In this document: positions 46,701 to 56,407 of the stretch, piece by piece
Position numbering within the stretch: position 1 is the stretch's first letter
Layout of the letters: each line of letters begins with the position of its first letter
Position numbers and translations under genes: made by a program
Notes under the pieces: generated by a model
Seen by the model: the letters and a program-made list of their open reading frames with translations, nothing else
The model's database searches: none
Told to the model about the DNA's origin: nothing
NCBI GenBank assembly: GCA_030295235.1
Contig: AP026129.1
Coordinates: 1,324,846-1,388,845, forward strand
Length of the DNA stretch: 64,000 nucleotides
Reading direction: 5' to 3'
DNA from: Fistulifera solaris
Taxonomy: Eukaryota > Bacillariophyta > Bacillariophyceae > Naviculales > Stauroneidaceae

Positions 46701-47112
46701 CATGCTGCGCATCAACAGCTACGGCGAGATTCATGAGCATCAGCCATCGTTGATGGATCAGGCTCGCGAAAGATCGGCTTCCTCCGCCGCCGACTCACTC
46801 CATCGTCGCGTGCCTTCAATAGATGCGAACGAAACCAAACAACACCATCGTCATCGACGCATCCCCAGTTCACCTGGATTGCCCCGAAAGAGTTCCACCG
46901 ATGGAAGTGTGTGTGCTTTGAGTATTGAGTCGGGAAAGAGACACCGTCGCAAAACATCCAACGACAGCATCAATTCAGATCAGCACAAGATGATGGAAGA
47001 AACAGGTGCCCTGACCTTGGATGATATTGAGCAATCTTTTGATCAAGTCGTGGCAGCACGGCAATCCGACCTCTCACTCAGTAACCTGTGGACACCGAAT
47101 AGTTTGAGTTAA
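43723..47112 (+). CDS. CLC-family chloride channel / antiporter
   Basis: An intact frame of 1129 codons. A ~250-residue basic/acidic cytosolic N-terminus precedes the membrane core (about residues 265-810). CLC motifs: SGLSLGPELPLVLTAG, where Glu aligns with the gating glutamate; AASAAVGGFFGFPMAGAVFVLEI; and GTGIVGGHFWGPLFCGCSAAH. The family moves Cl- (or nitrate) across plasma, vacuolar or plastid membranes, as a channel or H+ exchanger; which it is cannot be decided. A basic loop lies inside the core (SSRRKRKKRR). The 300-residue tail has no evident CBS pair and instead repeats basic-Ser motifs (RRFHSAPS, HRRVPSID, HRRIPSSP, HRRKTSND), probable kinase sites. Confidence 0.9.
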   Translation: MNPPRLSYAERKRLREGLHMRQDSTGSVGHSFYATNDRITPNKEKRKHRRRPKKSQQPISVETALDTINDSSSEHLNEPFHASSKSLTGKLPASRNHPRTSVTSLQSEDSLRYSTILPPMSTIEGISVEDYGLDARRSSELDIAAFSAMVLSQENPTTSPAAAAVAAPAPLPLASRPPRPKPRTKEQEDDDYDADEDENQIEESSSEWTEDEMESLWDFVSRWLDPTDYLMQDAKIGTDGNPYFDQNEERWWSLAATVRNVFYNPLEPEFTSLQQFSWAIVIGVVMGVYVSFWKSLIEGGVEFMWKTLPAELLRLGVFTDLHGSFPLYHYMWLCPALWGGILSYLFVILPFKIPDQNEWITGVHSKGILDHRGFGALFVLSTLAMMSGLSLGPELPLVLTAGMVGSWFGLLCKQSMLQARVLNLTAASAAVGGFFGFPMAGAVFVLEIPHRMGLQYFEALSPATISSIVAVLTNRLIINNDVTGYYSYPFLSASLPSEIFTSAIVYGLYGALVGLLYGKGALLFKGYVHEFFKIPSKHNQHITDVSSSKEEETPLMVSSRRKRKKRRPPTQQPTWRERVFGFGCIFIKDEKTRAGFAGFLAGALVGLVGMYLPHTMFWGEAQLQNLIDKGRTPLPIFTTGIEPTATLTARSMCIIDPKDHGAVLQGFGIGCSLLITFAKIVVVGLSLGTGIVGGHFWGPLFCGCSAAHLFTDVSVWLSKTYGVGASLSAYPCVVILCTMGSAHVVTYRAHMAIMLILTLTISAFNPQNETEGVGVVGVSGDYSAVFPLLVVSVFVALMASRKFIFYTAQRSRGDILAVPEVLCEPGMKGRPAVIEYVDGSDDVDFDNGEGYAYMVSSAIEPAPHETVHVNIAGADYEATHVSPPPRRSPNQHDIEWGFAKANAESSESRKRTSVTEKSRQEESPNLDLFSTARLDELLKEPLETDVEPVQTNHRRFHSAPSVPRDDVRGRSISPKRPHAGNRDRADSGNLRKHMLRINSYGEIHEHQPSLMDQARERSASSAADSLHRRVPSIDANETKQHHRHRRIPSSPGLPRKSSTDGSVCALSIESGKRHRRKTSNDSINSDQHKMMEETGALTLDDIEQSFDQVVAARQSDLSLSNLWTPNSLS

Positions 47113-47234
47113 TGATAACTAGGATGTGACTAGTATCTACTGTATGATGATCTATACACGACAGTGAACGCCATTTGTTATCTCAAACTTTTTAACAGTT
47201 CAAAAATTTTAAGATATTACTATTCCTTTCGTTT

Positions 47235-47674
47235 TTAGTCGAGCTTTCCGATATGTTTCGCGATGCATTCTTGCAAATCATTCATCATTGACTGGCACTT
47301 CAAACGGGGATTTTTGGTCAAGCAACGAGAGTAGTTTCGATACAAATCGTTACAGGGTGTATCATCCAATCGTTTTCTAGTCTCTTCCGCACATTGCATC
47401 ATCTTTGATATCAAAAGTGAGTGAATATCGCTAATAGTATTGCTTTTTATTTAAGTTAAATTCACACATACCTTTTCAGCAGCCTCCAGTGCCGTATCAG
47501 GACTTTTTAACATGCTCTTTTTGTTGACATACTCGGAAATTGTATCCGCACAAGTAATTTGAATGCACTGGAAACCCATGGTTTGAGTCAATCGATTGAA
47601 CAAGATCTTGGCAGCATCACACGGGGACGTACCGGAGATAGTGCATCTAACGTCGCTGCATACATTGGGGCCAT
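47235..47674 (-). CDS. Twin-CX9C (CHCH-type) small protein
   Basis: Two exons on the minus strand: 47472-47674 and 47235-47402, with an intron of 69 bp (GTATGT donor, AAG acceptor). Exon 2 encodes CNDLYRNYSRC and CQSMMNDLQEC, two CX9C motifs in the helix-turn-helix spacing of mitochondrial intermembrane-space proteins oxidised by the Mia40 route. Exon 1 is also Cys-bearing (VCSDVRC, FQCIQITCAD). The ATG at 47674 reads into the main frame only if the C4 run on the minus strand (47667-47670) gains one base; then the product is 123 residues. A role in respiratory-chain assembly is the family expectation, not shown here. It has no long single-exon frame, so it is easily missed. Confidence 0.65.
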
Positions 47675-47947
47675 TTTCTCTCTTTCTTCCGACTAAATGA
47701 TTTCTTCGGTAGCTGAGTAATCGAATCGTCTAGCGAAATACGGCTTCACAGGAATAACAGCAAACGAACAACGATCCTGAAAAACGCCGAGCCGAAACAT
47801 TTGCCGTTTGGGCAGCGTCATGGCCGCTCGAGATCACTCCGCTCACACGTCAGCACTATAGGCTACATTGTAGTTGCCAGACATCAAAGAGTAGACAGAC
47901 GTACTAAGGAGAGGCGGCACTAAGTTCTATCCAAAGCTTGTTTAGTT

Positions 47948-48904
47948 TTACGATGAAGCTGCCTGTTTCAATGATTCATCTTTCGTCTTGGGTGGCATCA
48001 CCTTTAAGCTATAATCAATGCAATCGTATCCTTGCGTCAACTTCCCCTGCGACACAATGTCGACATCGTCCGAAAGATAATCTTTCATCGTCTCGGTTGT
48101 AATTCCTCCACTGGCTTCAATGAGCACATGCGGATATTCCTTTTTCAACATCCGCGCCGTAACTTTCAGTACTTGCGGCTCCAGATTATCCAGCATAACA
48201 ATATCGGCTCCGGCTTGGGCGGCCTCCATGGCTTCCGCCAGCTGACTGCATTCGACTTCGATCTTTTGACTGAACCCCGCTGCTTGTCTTGCCATTTGAA
48301 TGGCGGAACGAATCGATCCCGCCGACTGAATGTGATTGTCTTTGAGCATGACCATTTGGCTCAAATCGAGTCGATGTGTGGCGGCACCGCCCACGAGTAA
48401 GCCGTATTTTTCCACGATACGGAAGCCAGGAGTTGTTTTGCGTGTTCCGGCCACCCATCCTTTCCAGTGGGCGTCTCGCGCGGCAGTGACGGCTTGTTGC
48501 GACAATGTAGCAACACCAGAGCAGCGAGAGAGTGTATTAAGTGCGGTGCGTTCACCTTGAAGTAATTTATGAATGGGGCCGGAGACTGTGGCGAGTGCAA
48601 GTTTGTGTTCCGGAGAGGCCGAAAGGTAGACTCCTTCGGCAGCGGATGGATGCCATGTTACTGAGCAACCGAGAATACGAAAGACCGTTTCAAAGAAAGG
48701 TTTTCCTGCCAAAACACCGGGTGATTTCATCCACAAGGTCGCTTCTCGAGGTACATCACCCACTACTAATCCTCCGACATCCAGAGACGGCATATCATCG
48801 TGCAGCCATTGTTGTACGATAACGTCTATTTGGTGCTGAGGAAGTAATGTAGCGAAGAAATCATTTGTTTGTTGGTGTTGCTGATTTTTATTTGGTGAAC
48901 TCAT
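47948..48904 (-). CDS. Quinolinate phosphoribosyltransferase
   Basis: An intact 318-codon frame with the family hallmarks: ERTALNTLSRCSGVATLS, AGTRKTTPGFR, GGAATHRLDLSQMVMLKDNHI, IEVECSQLAEAMEA, DIVMLDNL, and IEASGGITTETM. It converts quinolinate and PRPP to nicotinate mononucleotide in de novo NAD synthesis. The N-terminus (MSSPNKNQQHQQTND) has no evident targeting signal, suggesting cytosol. The downstream CHCH gene is on the same strand 270 bp away. Nothing unusual is seen. Confidence 0.95.
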   Translation of the reverse strand: MSSPNKNQQHQQTNDFFATLLPQHQIDVIVQQWLHDDMPSLDVGGLVVGDVPREATLWMKSPGVLAGKPFFETVFRILGCSVTWHPSAAEGVYLSASPEHKLALATVSGPIHKLLQGERTALNTLSRCSGVATLSQQAVTAARDAHWKGWVAGTRKTTPGFRIVEKYGLLVGGAATHRLDLSQMVMLKDNHIQSAGSIRSAIQMARQAAGFSQKIEVECSQLAEAMEAAQAGADIVMLDNLEPQVLKVTARMLKKEYPHVLIEASGGITTETMKDYLSDDVDIVSQGKLTQGYDCIDYSLKVMPPKTKDESLKQAASS

Positions 48905-49464
48905 TTTTCTAATAGCATTATTTGTCTAGGAAAATGACGGTGATTTGGGTGCAAAGAAAAGGCGCTCCGCGATCGATCGAGCATCGAGCACCTTTCATTA
49001 TTTTTTGCTCAAGGACCAAGGACCTTTTCGTCGTCCGTCCCTTTGTTTTGAAAAGATTGTTTCGGAACTATTAAGGTTTAGGGCAAGTTTTGCAATAAGG
49101 AAGCGGGCATTTTGTACTCTACAGCTCATATAAGATTAGGGTCATTAACGGAGTATTGGACAGACAATGCTATAATGTCCCAGTGCAGTGTGTGTGCCAC
49201 TCCGAAAAATAAGCAGCATGAAGTAAGAGGATTTTTGCCTTCGGCGCTTCTTGGCAAGCTTGTTGGGTCTTGCAGCTTGCATCTGATGCCAATATTCATT
49301 CCAATTCAGTGGGGCTCCTGGTGTTTCAAAGGAATGATTATCATTGACCGTTCATCATCTTCTATCATCTCAGAAATTTGGTAGCTTCGCTTCAAAATCC
49401 TATCTGAGAGCTATATTCATTGATATTTGTTTGTAAGGGCTTCTTCTTTGCGTTTATCGTCATC
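48905..49464. other. Divergent promoter region, no gene seen
   Basis: 560 bp between the minus-strand QPRTase and the plus-strand MYND-repeat gene. Short frames at 48945-49384 have no recognisable content. Confidence 0.4.
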
Positions 49465-52400
49465 ATGGTGAAGTCGTCTACTTCAAAGAAGTTAAAGGAT
49501 GATGGCGTGAAGACTACCTGGATCAAGACAGAGGAAGCCAGTTTGGATATCGATACTCTTGTCCATTCACGGTTTTCGCGGAAGATAGGTGCCATAGATG
49601 CGGAATACATAATAGAGAAATCAGTGGCTTGCTCATGCAGTGTGGAAAGTGCAAAAGGCATATTACTGCAGCATGAAATGCTTTAACGATGATTTATCCT
49701 GGCATCAGCAGTTCTGCCAAACCTCTCGTATCGACTCGCCCCCCTCGCTGGAAGATGCTACAAAGATAAAGGTCAAACTACCTCCGGCGCATCAGCATCG
49801 AGCCAATCGGAGAGAATCTTTACAAGATCAAAGCCACGCATCACAAGTTGATTTTGGCAACAGATGCTAGTGGGCATACGTTTAAGCCAAATCTCGACGA
49901 TGGGACCATCTTTTAGGTACACAAAAGGAAAGTCCCACGAGAAAAGAGGCACAGTAGATGGTCACAAGGGCGTTCGAAAGCTTTACGGATCAGGCCCTCT
50001 TACTCTAACAGTCGACAATGGGAATGGGAAAAAAGTATCGGTTACTGTGGATCCGGGCGGAAGTAGGTCCTCCGAAAATCAAAATTGAAGAGTTCAGGCC
50101 AGGATTGTACAAGATTGTTGCTTTATATCAAGCAGTCGGAAACTTGGAGCCTGGCTCGTTTTTTACCTATGACAAAGCTTGGAAAGGATTTCATCAGGAA
50201 GAAAATAAACACGTTCAGGAACTGGCAGGACAAGGCTACGTTGCATCTGACTGCTGTGAATGTGGATGGCAAAGAAATGACAATCGAAGTATCACCATCG
50301 GATCCAAGTCCACCAAAAATCAAGATACAAAATCTCGGCGAGAATTTGTATAAACTGAAAGTCAAAGACCCCGCAGTCTTCCATGGATTGCTCGATATCA
50401 CGGCCAAGGACAGTGATGGGTGTCCAATCACTCTTCAAAACAACGAAATTTTCAGCGATGTCGATGCAGGGACCGGTAAAACCCATCAACAACCAGAGGA
50501 CGATGAGGAACACGGGGTCATACAAAAATTCGAGGCCACGGGAACCTTACAATCACCGTCGTCAACTGTTTTGGAAAGGAAGTGAGTGCCTTTGTATCTC
50601 CCGGATCTGCTCCTCCACCGTCTCTTCGTTTGGAGTCCTTAAAAGACGGTTACTACAAAATCCACGCTAGTGATCCGAATGATGAGCTCTTGACAATTCA
50701 AGTTGCGGATCATATTGGAGACACATTTGTACCTGGTCTGAAAAATGAGTCTGTGTTTTCCTACATGGATGCGGGGGTCGGGTAGCAATCAGCAGACTGC
50801 AAATAAACACCCCTCTTATGGCAGTGTGCAGAAATTGAGAGGTCACGGACAACTCACCAGCGTCACAAATGCATCCGGAAAGACGGTGCAAGCTTTGGTC
50901 GAGCCTGCAGAAGCAACTCCGCCCTGTTGTGAATATTCATGAGTTAGAGAAGTGTATCGACTTGAAGTTTCTGATGAGAGCGGTAATCCAGTAACTATCA
51001 TGGCCGTCGACTCGGAACGTAACACGTTCAATGATGCATTGGCGGACCAATCCATTTTTGGTACAAGGAAGCTGGAGAACGTTCTGCTACACAGGAAATT
51101 CAAGGAGATAGCATGCACGGTGTGCACAAAAATCCGAGGAAAAGGTGATCTTACCATTACTGCAATCAATTCGGCTGGAAAGGAAAGTTCGGTTGTATTG
51201 AAGCCCAAGGAAGCGGACCCTCCATCTCTTGAATGGAAGATTTAGGAGACGGTTTCTATAGAGTAATTGCCAGCGATAGAGATGGTGAGCCTGTCATAGT
51301 TAACGCGGCAGATCAAGAAGGTAATGCATTTGCAGTAGAACCTGGGACAATTTTCCGTTACGAAGTGGCGGCAAGCGCCGATCTTCACAAGAATTCGCGA
51401 GAGGACGGCAGACTTCGGATTAGTCGAGAAGTTGTTCGGCAGTGGGAACCTCACGTTCAAGGCAATAAATGTGGCAGGCAAGGAGAGCACTGTTGTCATT
51501 CAGCTGACAGAATCAGATCCTCCCTCACTTAATATCAAAGATATAGGGGAAGGTTTCTTGAAAATAATTGCGGGTGACAGCGATGGCAAGCCTGTTGCAG
51601 TTAGGGCGGTAGATGAAGAGGGAAATGCATTTGTAATGCAATCTGGGACAATATTTAAGCTACGAAGAGGCCGGTAAGCGTACTGCTTCACAAGGCCAAA
51701 GCAATGACCAAAGATTGACACCGTGGAGAAAATGTGTGGACGTGGAAGTTTGACTATCACAGCAGTGAATTAGGCAGGCAAGGAAACTTCAGTTGTAATA
51801 AAGGCGACCGAGCCGGATCCACCATCCCTAAGACTTGAAGATATCGGAGAAGGGTTCCGCAAAATAATCGTCAGTGACAAGGATGGTGGAAATATAGTCG
51901 TTATCGCCCTATGATAGTCAGAATGCGAGTTTACAGCAAAGCCTGGTATGATTTTTTGCTATCTCGGGACGGCGATTCCGGGCAAACGTACCAGCAAGAC
52001 GTTAATCACAGCGATGTCAGCAATTTGTATGGAAAAGGTGAACTGACGTTCACGGCGACTAGCGATTCAGGCAAGCAGGCTACAGCGAAAATCCAAGCAA
52101 CTCATTCGGACGAGCCAAGCGTTGAACTTGTAGAGGTGGGATCGGGTGCGTTTAGGATCGATGCCATCGACCCTAATGGCGATCCCATAACGGTACACGC
52201 CCGAAGATGCCAATGGTGATTCTATCGCTACAATCCCCGTTAAATCAACATTCCGTTATTCAGATGTCGGACCCGAATACAGTAAGAAAGAGCGGCAACG
52301 TGTATGATTTTCAGATGCCTGAGCTGTGGATCACTTGCTACAATAAGGCTGGGAAGAAGACAAAACTAAGGATAAAGGCGCCGGAAAGAAGCACGAGCAA

Positions 52401-52731
52401 GAACCCAGCTCGCCTAAGCCTCCCACAGTTAGTTCCAATCAGTCTTCTGGCTCAGGGCGAGCCAGACTTCGCCATCCAAGAGAAAAAAGAGAATATTAAC
52501 ACGTGAAGTTCGTGACAAACTAATATTCTGGTACGGTCGTCTTGGCTACCCAACCCGCGACGAGATGATTAAGAAAGTAGCCCGCTTGCCTGAGTCGTGC
52601 GGAATAAGAGCAGAAGATGTCGATCTTTTGCCATGGATAATGAATGGGAGAATGATAAGGACAAAAGACTTGCATGACAAAGTTCTGGAAAATACAACAG
52701 TTTATATTGAAAAGGAAGTCAACAGCGATTG
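49465..52731 (+). pseudogene. MYND-finger protein with nine tandem ~100-residue modules (broken)
   Basis: The start at 49465 gives a ~60-residue leader, then a MYND zinc finger split by a frame change (CGKCK; then AYYCSMKCFNDDLSWHQQFC). Then come repeated modules about 300 bp long. The landmark strand G-x-G-xLTxTAxNxxGKE occurs near 49978, 50232, 50523, 50834, 51133, 51428, 51734, 52024 and 52315; each is followed by DPPSLxIxDLGxGxYKIxA and GNxF...GxIFxY. The pattern suggests beta-sandwich units. The end (about 52494-52731) is an open stretch with LIFWYGRLGYPTRDEM and EDVDLLPWIM. The frame breaks in almost every module, and one is a true TAG in place of a sense codon near 51771, so this is probably a pseudogene. 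The family of the modules is unknown to me. Confidence 0.65.
49976..52370 (+). repeat. ~300-bp tandem coding repeat, nine diverged units
   Basis: Spacing between landmarks is 254 (partial first unit), 291, 311, 299, 295, 306, 290 and 291 bp. Units are well diverged in DNA but keep the same protein pattern, so the array is old and was once under selection. Confidence 0.75.
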
Positions 52732-52870
52732 ATTTGCATGGCTACGTTTTGAAAAACCCAACACAGTCTTGAAATGCAAATTAACAGCGATATTAATGAC
52801 TTTTCTCTCACCACTCACTGTCTGCAACTCTAATTGTAGGATGACTTTGATTTTTGTTTAAACTTTCGAT
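52732..52870. other. Intergenic
   Basis: Short spacer between the MYND-repeat gene and the first retroelement tail. Nothing seen. Confidence 0.4.
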
Positions 52871-53048
52871 GGAATCCCCCTCATTGGGAAACGGGCTCGG
52901 GACTGGCCCTCTACTAGCGCACTAAGGCTAGAGAGTTAGAACCAAAGCTTACTCAGAGAAGTGTCAGACTGAAATATATGTGAATGAAAAATGGAAAATT
53001 CAGTCGAATGTCAAGATTAGATTCTGACGATTAAAAAATTAGGAATAA
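52871..53048 (+). mobile_element. 5'-truncated retroelement 3' tail, copy A
   Basis: 178 bp beginning GGAATCCCCCTCATTGGG and ending TTAGGAATAA. It is nearly identical to the reverse complement of 56408-56585 and more distantly matches 53875-54030. The comparison with copy B, where the same sequence follows a retroelement ORF, indicates a 5'-truncated retrotransposed tail. Confidence 0.75.
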
Positions 53049-53321
53049 TATTACTTTTGAAAAAAAATATTTATTCCTAATTTCCTCAAGTCAGAATGCA
53101 AATTTGACGTTGGTTTGCATTTTCTTTGGCTTTTCTGGACTTCCGAAAAATGAATCAGCCACAAACAATCCTAAACATTGATCCCTGATTTCATTAAGTC
53201 CAAATAAGATTCTGACATTCAAATGAATATAACGACTCCGATCAACAATTCGCTGACTTGTGCTAAATTACAAGAGCCCAAGTGCTAGCAGAGGAAAGAC
53301 CGAAAAACAAAAGAGAGCGAC

Positions 53322-53927
53322 GTGAAATCTCTGTATGAGCCTGACAACAATGCAAACACGGGCGGACTTGTGATCCAGAGACACGACGATCTGAAAGCGG
53401 AATTTATGTCTCTCTGCAGCAAGCCTTTGGACCCAAATCTGTTCGCAACGAGCCTACCATCCACACATTTGGCAACAGCAACAACAGTACACAGGTTCAA
53501 GAACTTCGAGGAGATGTTTCAGCCGATGGTTTTTGGAATGAGAGACGAACGACCATTTTCGACGTCCAAGTTACTGACACCGACGCACCGTCATACAGAA
53601 ACCGTGACCCGATTAAGGTTCTGGCTTCTCAAGAGCGTGAAAAGCGCAGTACCAGGTATGTACGGACACCCCCCTTGCCATGAAGGCAGACGAGACTTCA
53701 CTCCCTCGGTCTTTTCCATTGATGGAATGATAGGACAAGAGGCTATTTCAGCATCGAGACAACTTGCAAGAAAACTTCAACAGAAGTGGAACAAGCCATA
53801 CTCTGAGATTTGTGGTTTCATCAGAGCTCGCTTGAGTCTTTCCCTGGTCCGGTCAGTTAGTATGCTTCTGCGGAATCCAAGAGAAGGAATGCCTAGACGG
53901 TCTCCCCCGCATTGGGAAGGGCTCTAA
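53322..53927 (+). pseudogene. Retroelement ORF C-terminal remnant
   Basis: The frame opens with GGLVIQRHDDLKAEFMSLCSK, then in another frame TTIFDVQVTDTDAPSYRNRDP and KVLASQEREKRSTRY, then back with FTPSVFSIDGMIGQEA and WNKPYSEICGFIRARLSLSLVRS. I recognise this series from C-terminal parts of reverse-transcriptase-bearing elements in algae and other protists; the D...EREK layout is endonuclease-like. The frame shifts and the absence of the RT domain show it is a decayed, 5'-truncated copy. The stop is followed by the tail found in copies A and C. Confidence 0.65.
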
Positions 53928-54030
53928 ACTGGCCCTTTCCTACTAGTACAGAACCAAAGCCTACTCAAAAATGGAGAATTGAGTCGAATGTCAAGATTTA
54001 ATTCTGGCGTTTGGAAATTAAAAAAAAATT
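53851..54030 (+). mobile_element. Retroelement 3' tail, copy B
   Basis: It starts GGTCAGTTAGTATGCTTCTG inside the ORF remnant and runs through GAGTCGAATGTCAAGATT to an A-rich end. It is more diverged than copies A and C and has internal deletions, so it is older. Confidence 0.7.
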
Positions 54031-54865
54031 GATCGGTCTCGTAAAAGATGTTCATAAAGTAAAGAATGAATATTTTTAGATACATAAAGTACTAATAATT
54101 ATTCCTAATTTTTTTGTTTTATTCCCAATTTACTAAAGTAAGAATACAAATTTGACGTCTCTTTGCATTTTTCTTGGGCTTCCGGTCCTCAGAAGCTCCA
54201 TTTCCTGAATCACTGTACCACAGTTAGTAGTAGAGTGACAAACCTGCACCGGATTCGCAGTGCGGTAGATTGGGCTGTGGAGCGCCATCTCTCAGTTTTC
54301 GCAATAGCAAGCACACCGATCGAACCAACGAGAGGCTCAGACGAGATCTTATGAAGCCACCAATTTCAGAGTACGGTCTATTCCATTTCTTGCGACGGCT
54401 TTATTACGCATAAGCCCGTCAAGGGAAAAGCCAAGAGGCGTGTTATCACAACGACGTTTCATGTTTATAAAGTTAAGAATGAATGCTTTTTCCATGAAAA
54501 TGAAGCTTGTAGGTGCTTTGTCGACAAGCTAACACGCGCGCTCCCGACGAAAGACTGTCTGCTGTTTGACTGGACGTTAAGCGTTTCAAGCTCTTCTTAC
54601 GGTTTAAGCAGCAACTGCAGAACTGATCTTGAAACGAGCAAGTCAGTTACAATGTCTCATTACTTTGTATTTGTGTCAATAGTCGTTTATAGCCAGTCGC
54701 AATTAGTTTTTATCATATGAAGCGAAGATAATTGGATCCAAACGTAATTATCAAATAATAATTGTGAACCAAATCGTCCGTTTAATTCAGGTTGTCTGTG
54801 TTAAGATATGCCAATAAAACTTTGTCAGTACGTTTAAAAAACGATAGCTGTTTTATCATAAAATA

Positions 54866-55085
54866 AAGGAATGACCGATCCATCACTTTCACTAACACAG
54901 CTAATTTTATTCATTGATACGCAAGTTGTTCCTTAGTTCTGTCGTTGCCCAAATACGACGTATAATAGAGGAACGGCCGATCCATAACTTTCCCTAATAC
55001 AACTGAATTGATTCATTTGTCTTTTTGATTCCGTTGATACGCAAGTTGTTCCTTAGTTCTGTCGTTGCCCAAATACGACGTACCT
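54866..55085. repeat. 120-bp tandem duplication
   Basis: A 49-bp block (TTGATACGCAAGTTGTTCC to ACGACGTA) is identical at 54914-54962 and 55034-55082; the preceding segment (GGAACGGCCGATCCATAAC and its variant) is also repeated with divergence. Period 120 bp, two copies. Confidence 0.85.
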
Positions 55086-55319
55086 GCAAATGAATTCGTA
55101 CATTGTCCAAAAGAGATCATTTGATACCTGCGTAGGGTGTCACATGTCATTTCTTGTGTTGCTTTTTTCTCCAAATGAGTTCCAAAATCCAGATCAATAT
55201 TTCAGCACATGTAACAGAAATCAAGAATTAGACTAACGCTGAAATTCAACGATAAAGATATGAATATCAACAGTGTGGCCTGGGAACGAAACTTGATTAT
55301 GATATGCGCATGATTAAGA

Positions 55320-55535
55320 GCTGATTTCATCGTTTTTAGAAGTTTTTCTTTGTCTCATGCGCTGAAAACCTGCTGATGAGTCTGAGGGAATAAAATCACA
55401 TCAACGTTTCAAGTAAAGGAATTTAGTGCTGATTTCATCGTTCTTAATAGTTTTTCTTTGTCTCATGCGATGAAATCCTGCTGATGAGCCTGGGGGATTG
55501 AAATCACGTTAACGTTTAACGTAAAGGAATAGTTG
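55320..55535. repeat. 108-bp tandem duplication with hairpin
   Basis: Two units, each reading GCTGATTTCATCGTT...TGTCTCATGCG...CCTGCTGATGAG...CAACGTTT...GTAAAGGAAT. In the second unit GATTTCATCG and CGATGAAATC are perfect 10-bp inverted repeats with a 31-nt loop. Confidence 0.8.
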
Positions 55536-55736
55536 AAGTATTTACTCCCAAGTGTCCTCAACTCCAGTGTTCATTTTCATTTCGATGAGACACGCATATT
55601 TTTGGGTTAACTCTCCCTGATCTAGAACTTTTGCTCGAGTATATGGCAACTTTAAAGGCTTTTCAAGGGAGAGGGGTCATCGGAGTGCGAAGGAGCACAC
55701 TTACCGATTCGACCAGAAAAGAAACTCATGCAAGCT

Positions 55737-55799
55737 TTGATGATCAATTGAGAAGAGCGTTAATACAAATGCGCGCTTAGATGATCAATTGAGAAGAGA
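55737..55799. repeat. Short direct repeat, 41-bp period
   Basis: GATGATCAATTGAGAAGAG occurs twice, 41 bp apart, around a central TGATCA palindrome. Confidence 0.8.
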
Positions 55800-56298
55800 C
55801 GAAGGGAGTGAGATATCGCATCGGCGTCATTAATAAGAAATTAAATACAAAATGGTTTTTACATTATTCTACAAGCGCAGTTATGGCTTGGAGCTCATAT
55901 CTTGTTTCTGGACTCCTGGCTCTCTCGGTTCCGTCGTCCTCACTCTTTTTTCCTTGCAGACTCAGATAGAGTTTCTTGATGCATTATTGGCCATGTTACT
56001 TGTTACTTAAGTGGTACCCCGTTAATATAGCAATACGAAAATGCGATGCTTCACAACTGCGCTTAGCGCGAAACGCGAAATACTCTTTGATGCTGGATCT
56101 TTTGGAACTTTGACTTCAATCTTGACAGCGTCATCTCTTGCCAGCTGCCATGTGCCAATTGGTATCATTCTTGACAAACCGACCTCGGATCCTTCATGCT
56201 TGAATTATCTTTTATTTTTTTGCTCGTTCTTTGACTGTTTTGCAATAGTGATTATTCACCGTCGTTCGTTTGTGCCGCTTCTGGCTCGTGTCTTTGTC

Positions 56299-56392
56299 GG
56301 TGTTTTATTGTTTTTTACAAACGTAATTTAACTAGTATTTATTCCTAATTTCCTCAAGTCAGAATGCAAATTACGGTGTTTTATTGTTTTTT
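56299..56392. repeat. 19-bp direct duplication flanking a 56-bp insert
   Basis: CGGTGTTTTATTGTTTTTT occurs at 56299-56317 and 56374-56392. The insert between (56318-56373) carries TATTTATTCCTAATTTCC..., also found at 53069-53105. This looks like a short retroposed tail with a target-site duplication. Confidence 0.65.
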
Positions 56393-56407
56393 TTTTTGGA
56401 AAACATT

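Larger units (their letters stand above)
54031..56298. other. Gene-poor repeat-bearing region
   Basis: 2.3 kb without a supported gene. It holds two tandem-repeat pairs (54866-55085 and 55320-55535), a short 41-bp-spaced repeat at 55737-55799, and a further copy of the TTATTCCcAATTT tail motif near 54117. The 96-codon frame at 56041-56331 is hydrophobic but has no domain. Confidence 0.55.

Noticed and set aside
47690-47840. 42-codon minus-strand frame upstream of the twin-CX9C gene, possibly its first exon
   Set aside because: It ends in a stop, no good splice pair links it in frame, and the ATG at 47674 with a single-base correction is simpler.
55372-55510. CTGATGAG ... GAAA in both 108-bp units, recalling a hammerhead ribozyme core
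   Set aside because: Helix II cannot be formed next to the core, the GAAA is not conserved in the first unit, and no flanking stem III with a cleavage triplet is seen.
56041-56331. 96-codon hydrophobic ORF
   Set aside because: It overlaps the 19-bp duplication and retroelement tail, with no family resemblance; a chance frame in T-rich DNA is likely.
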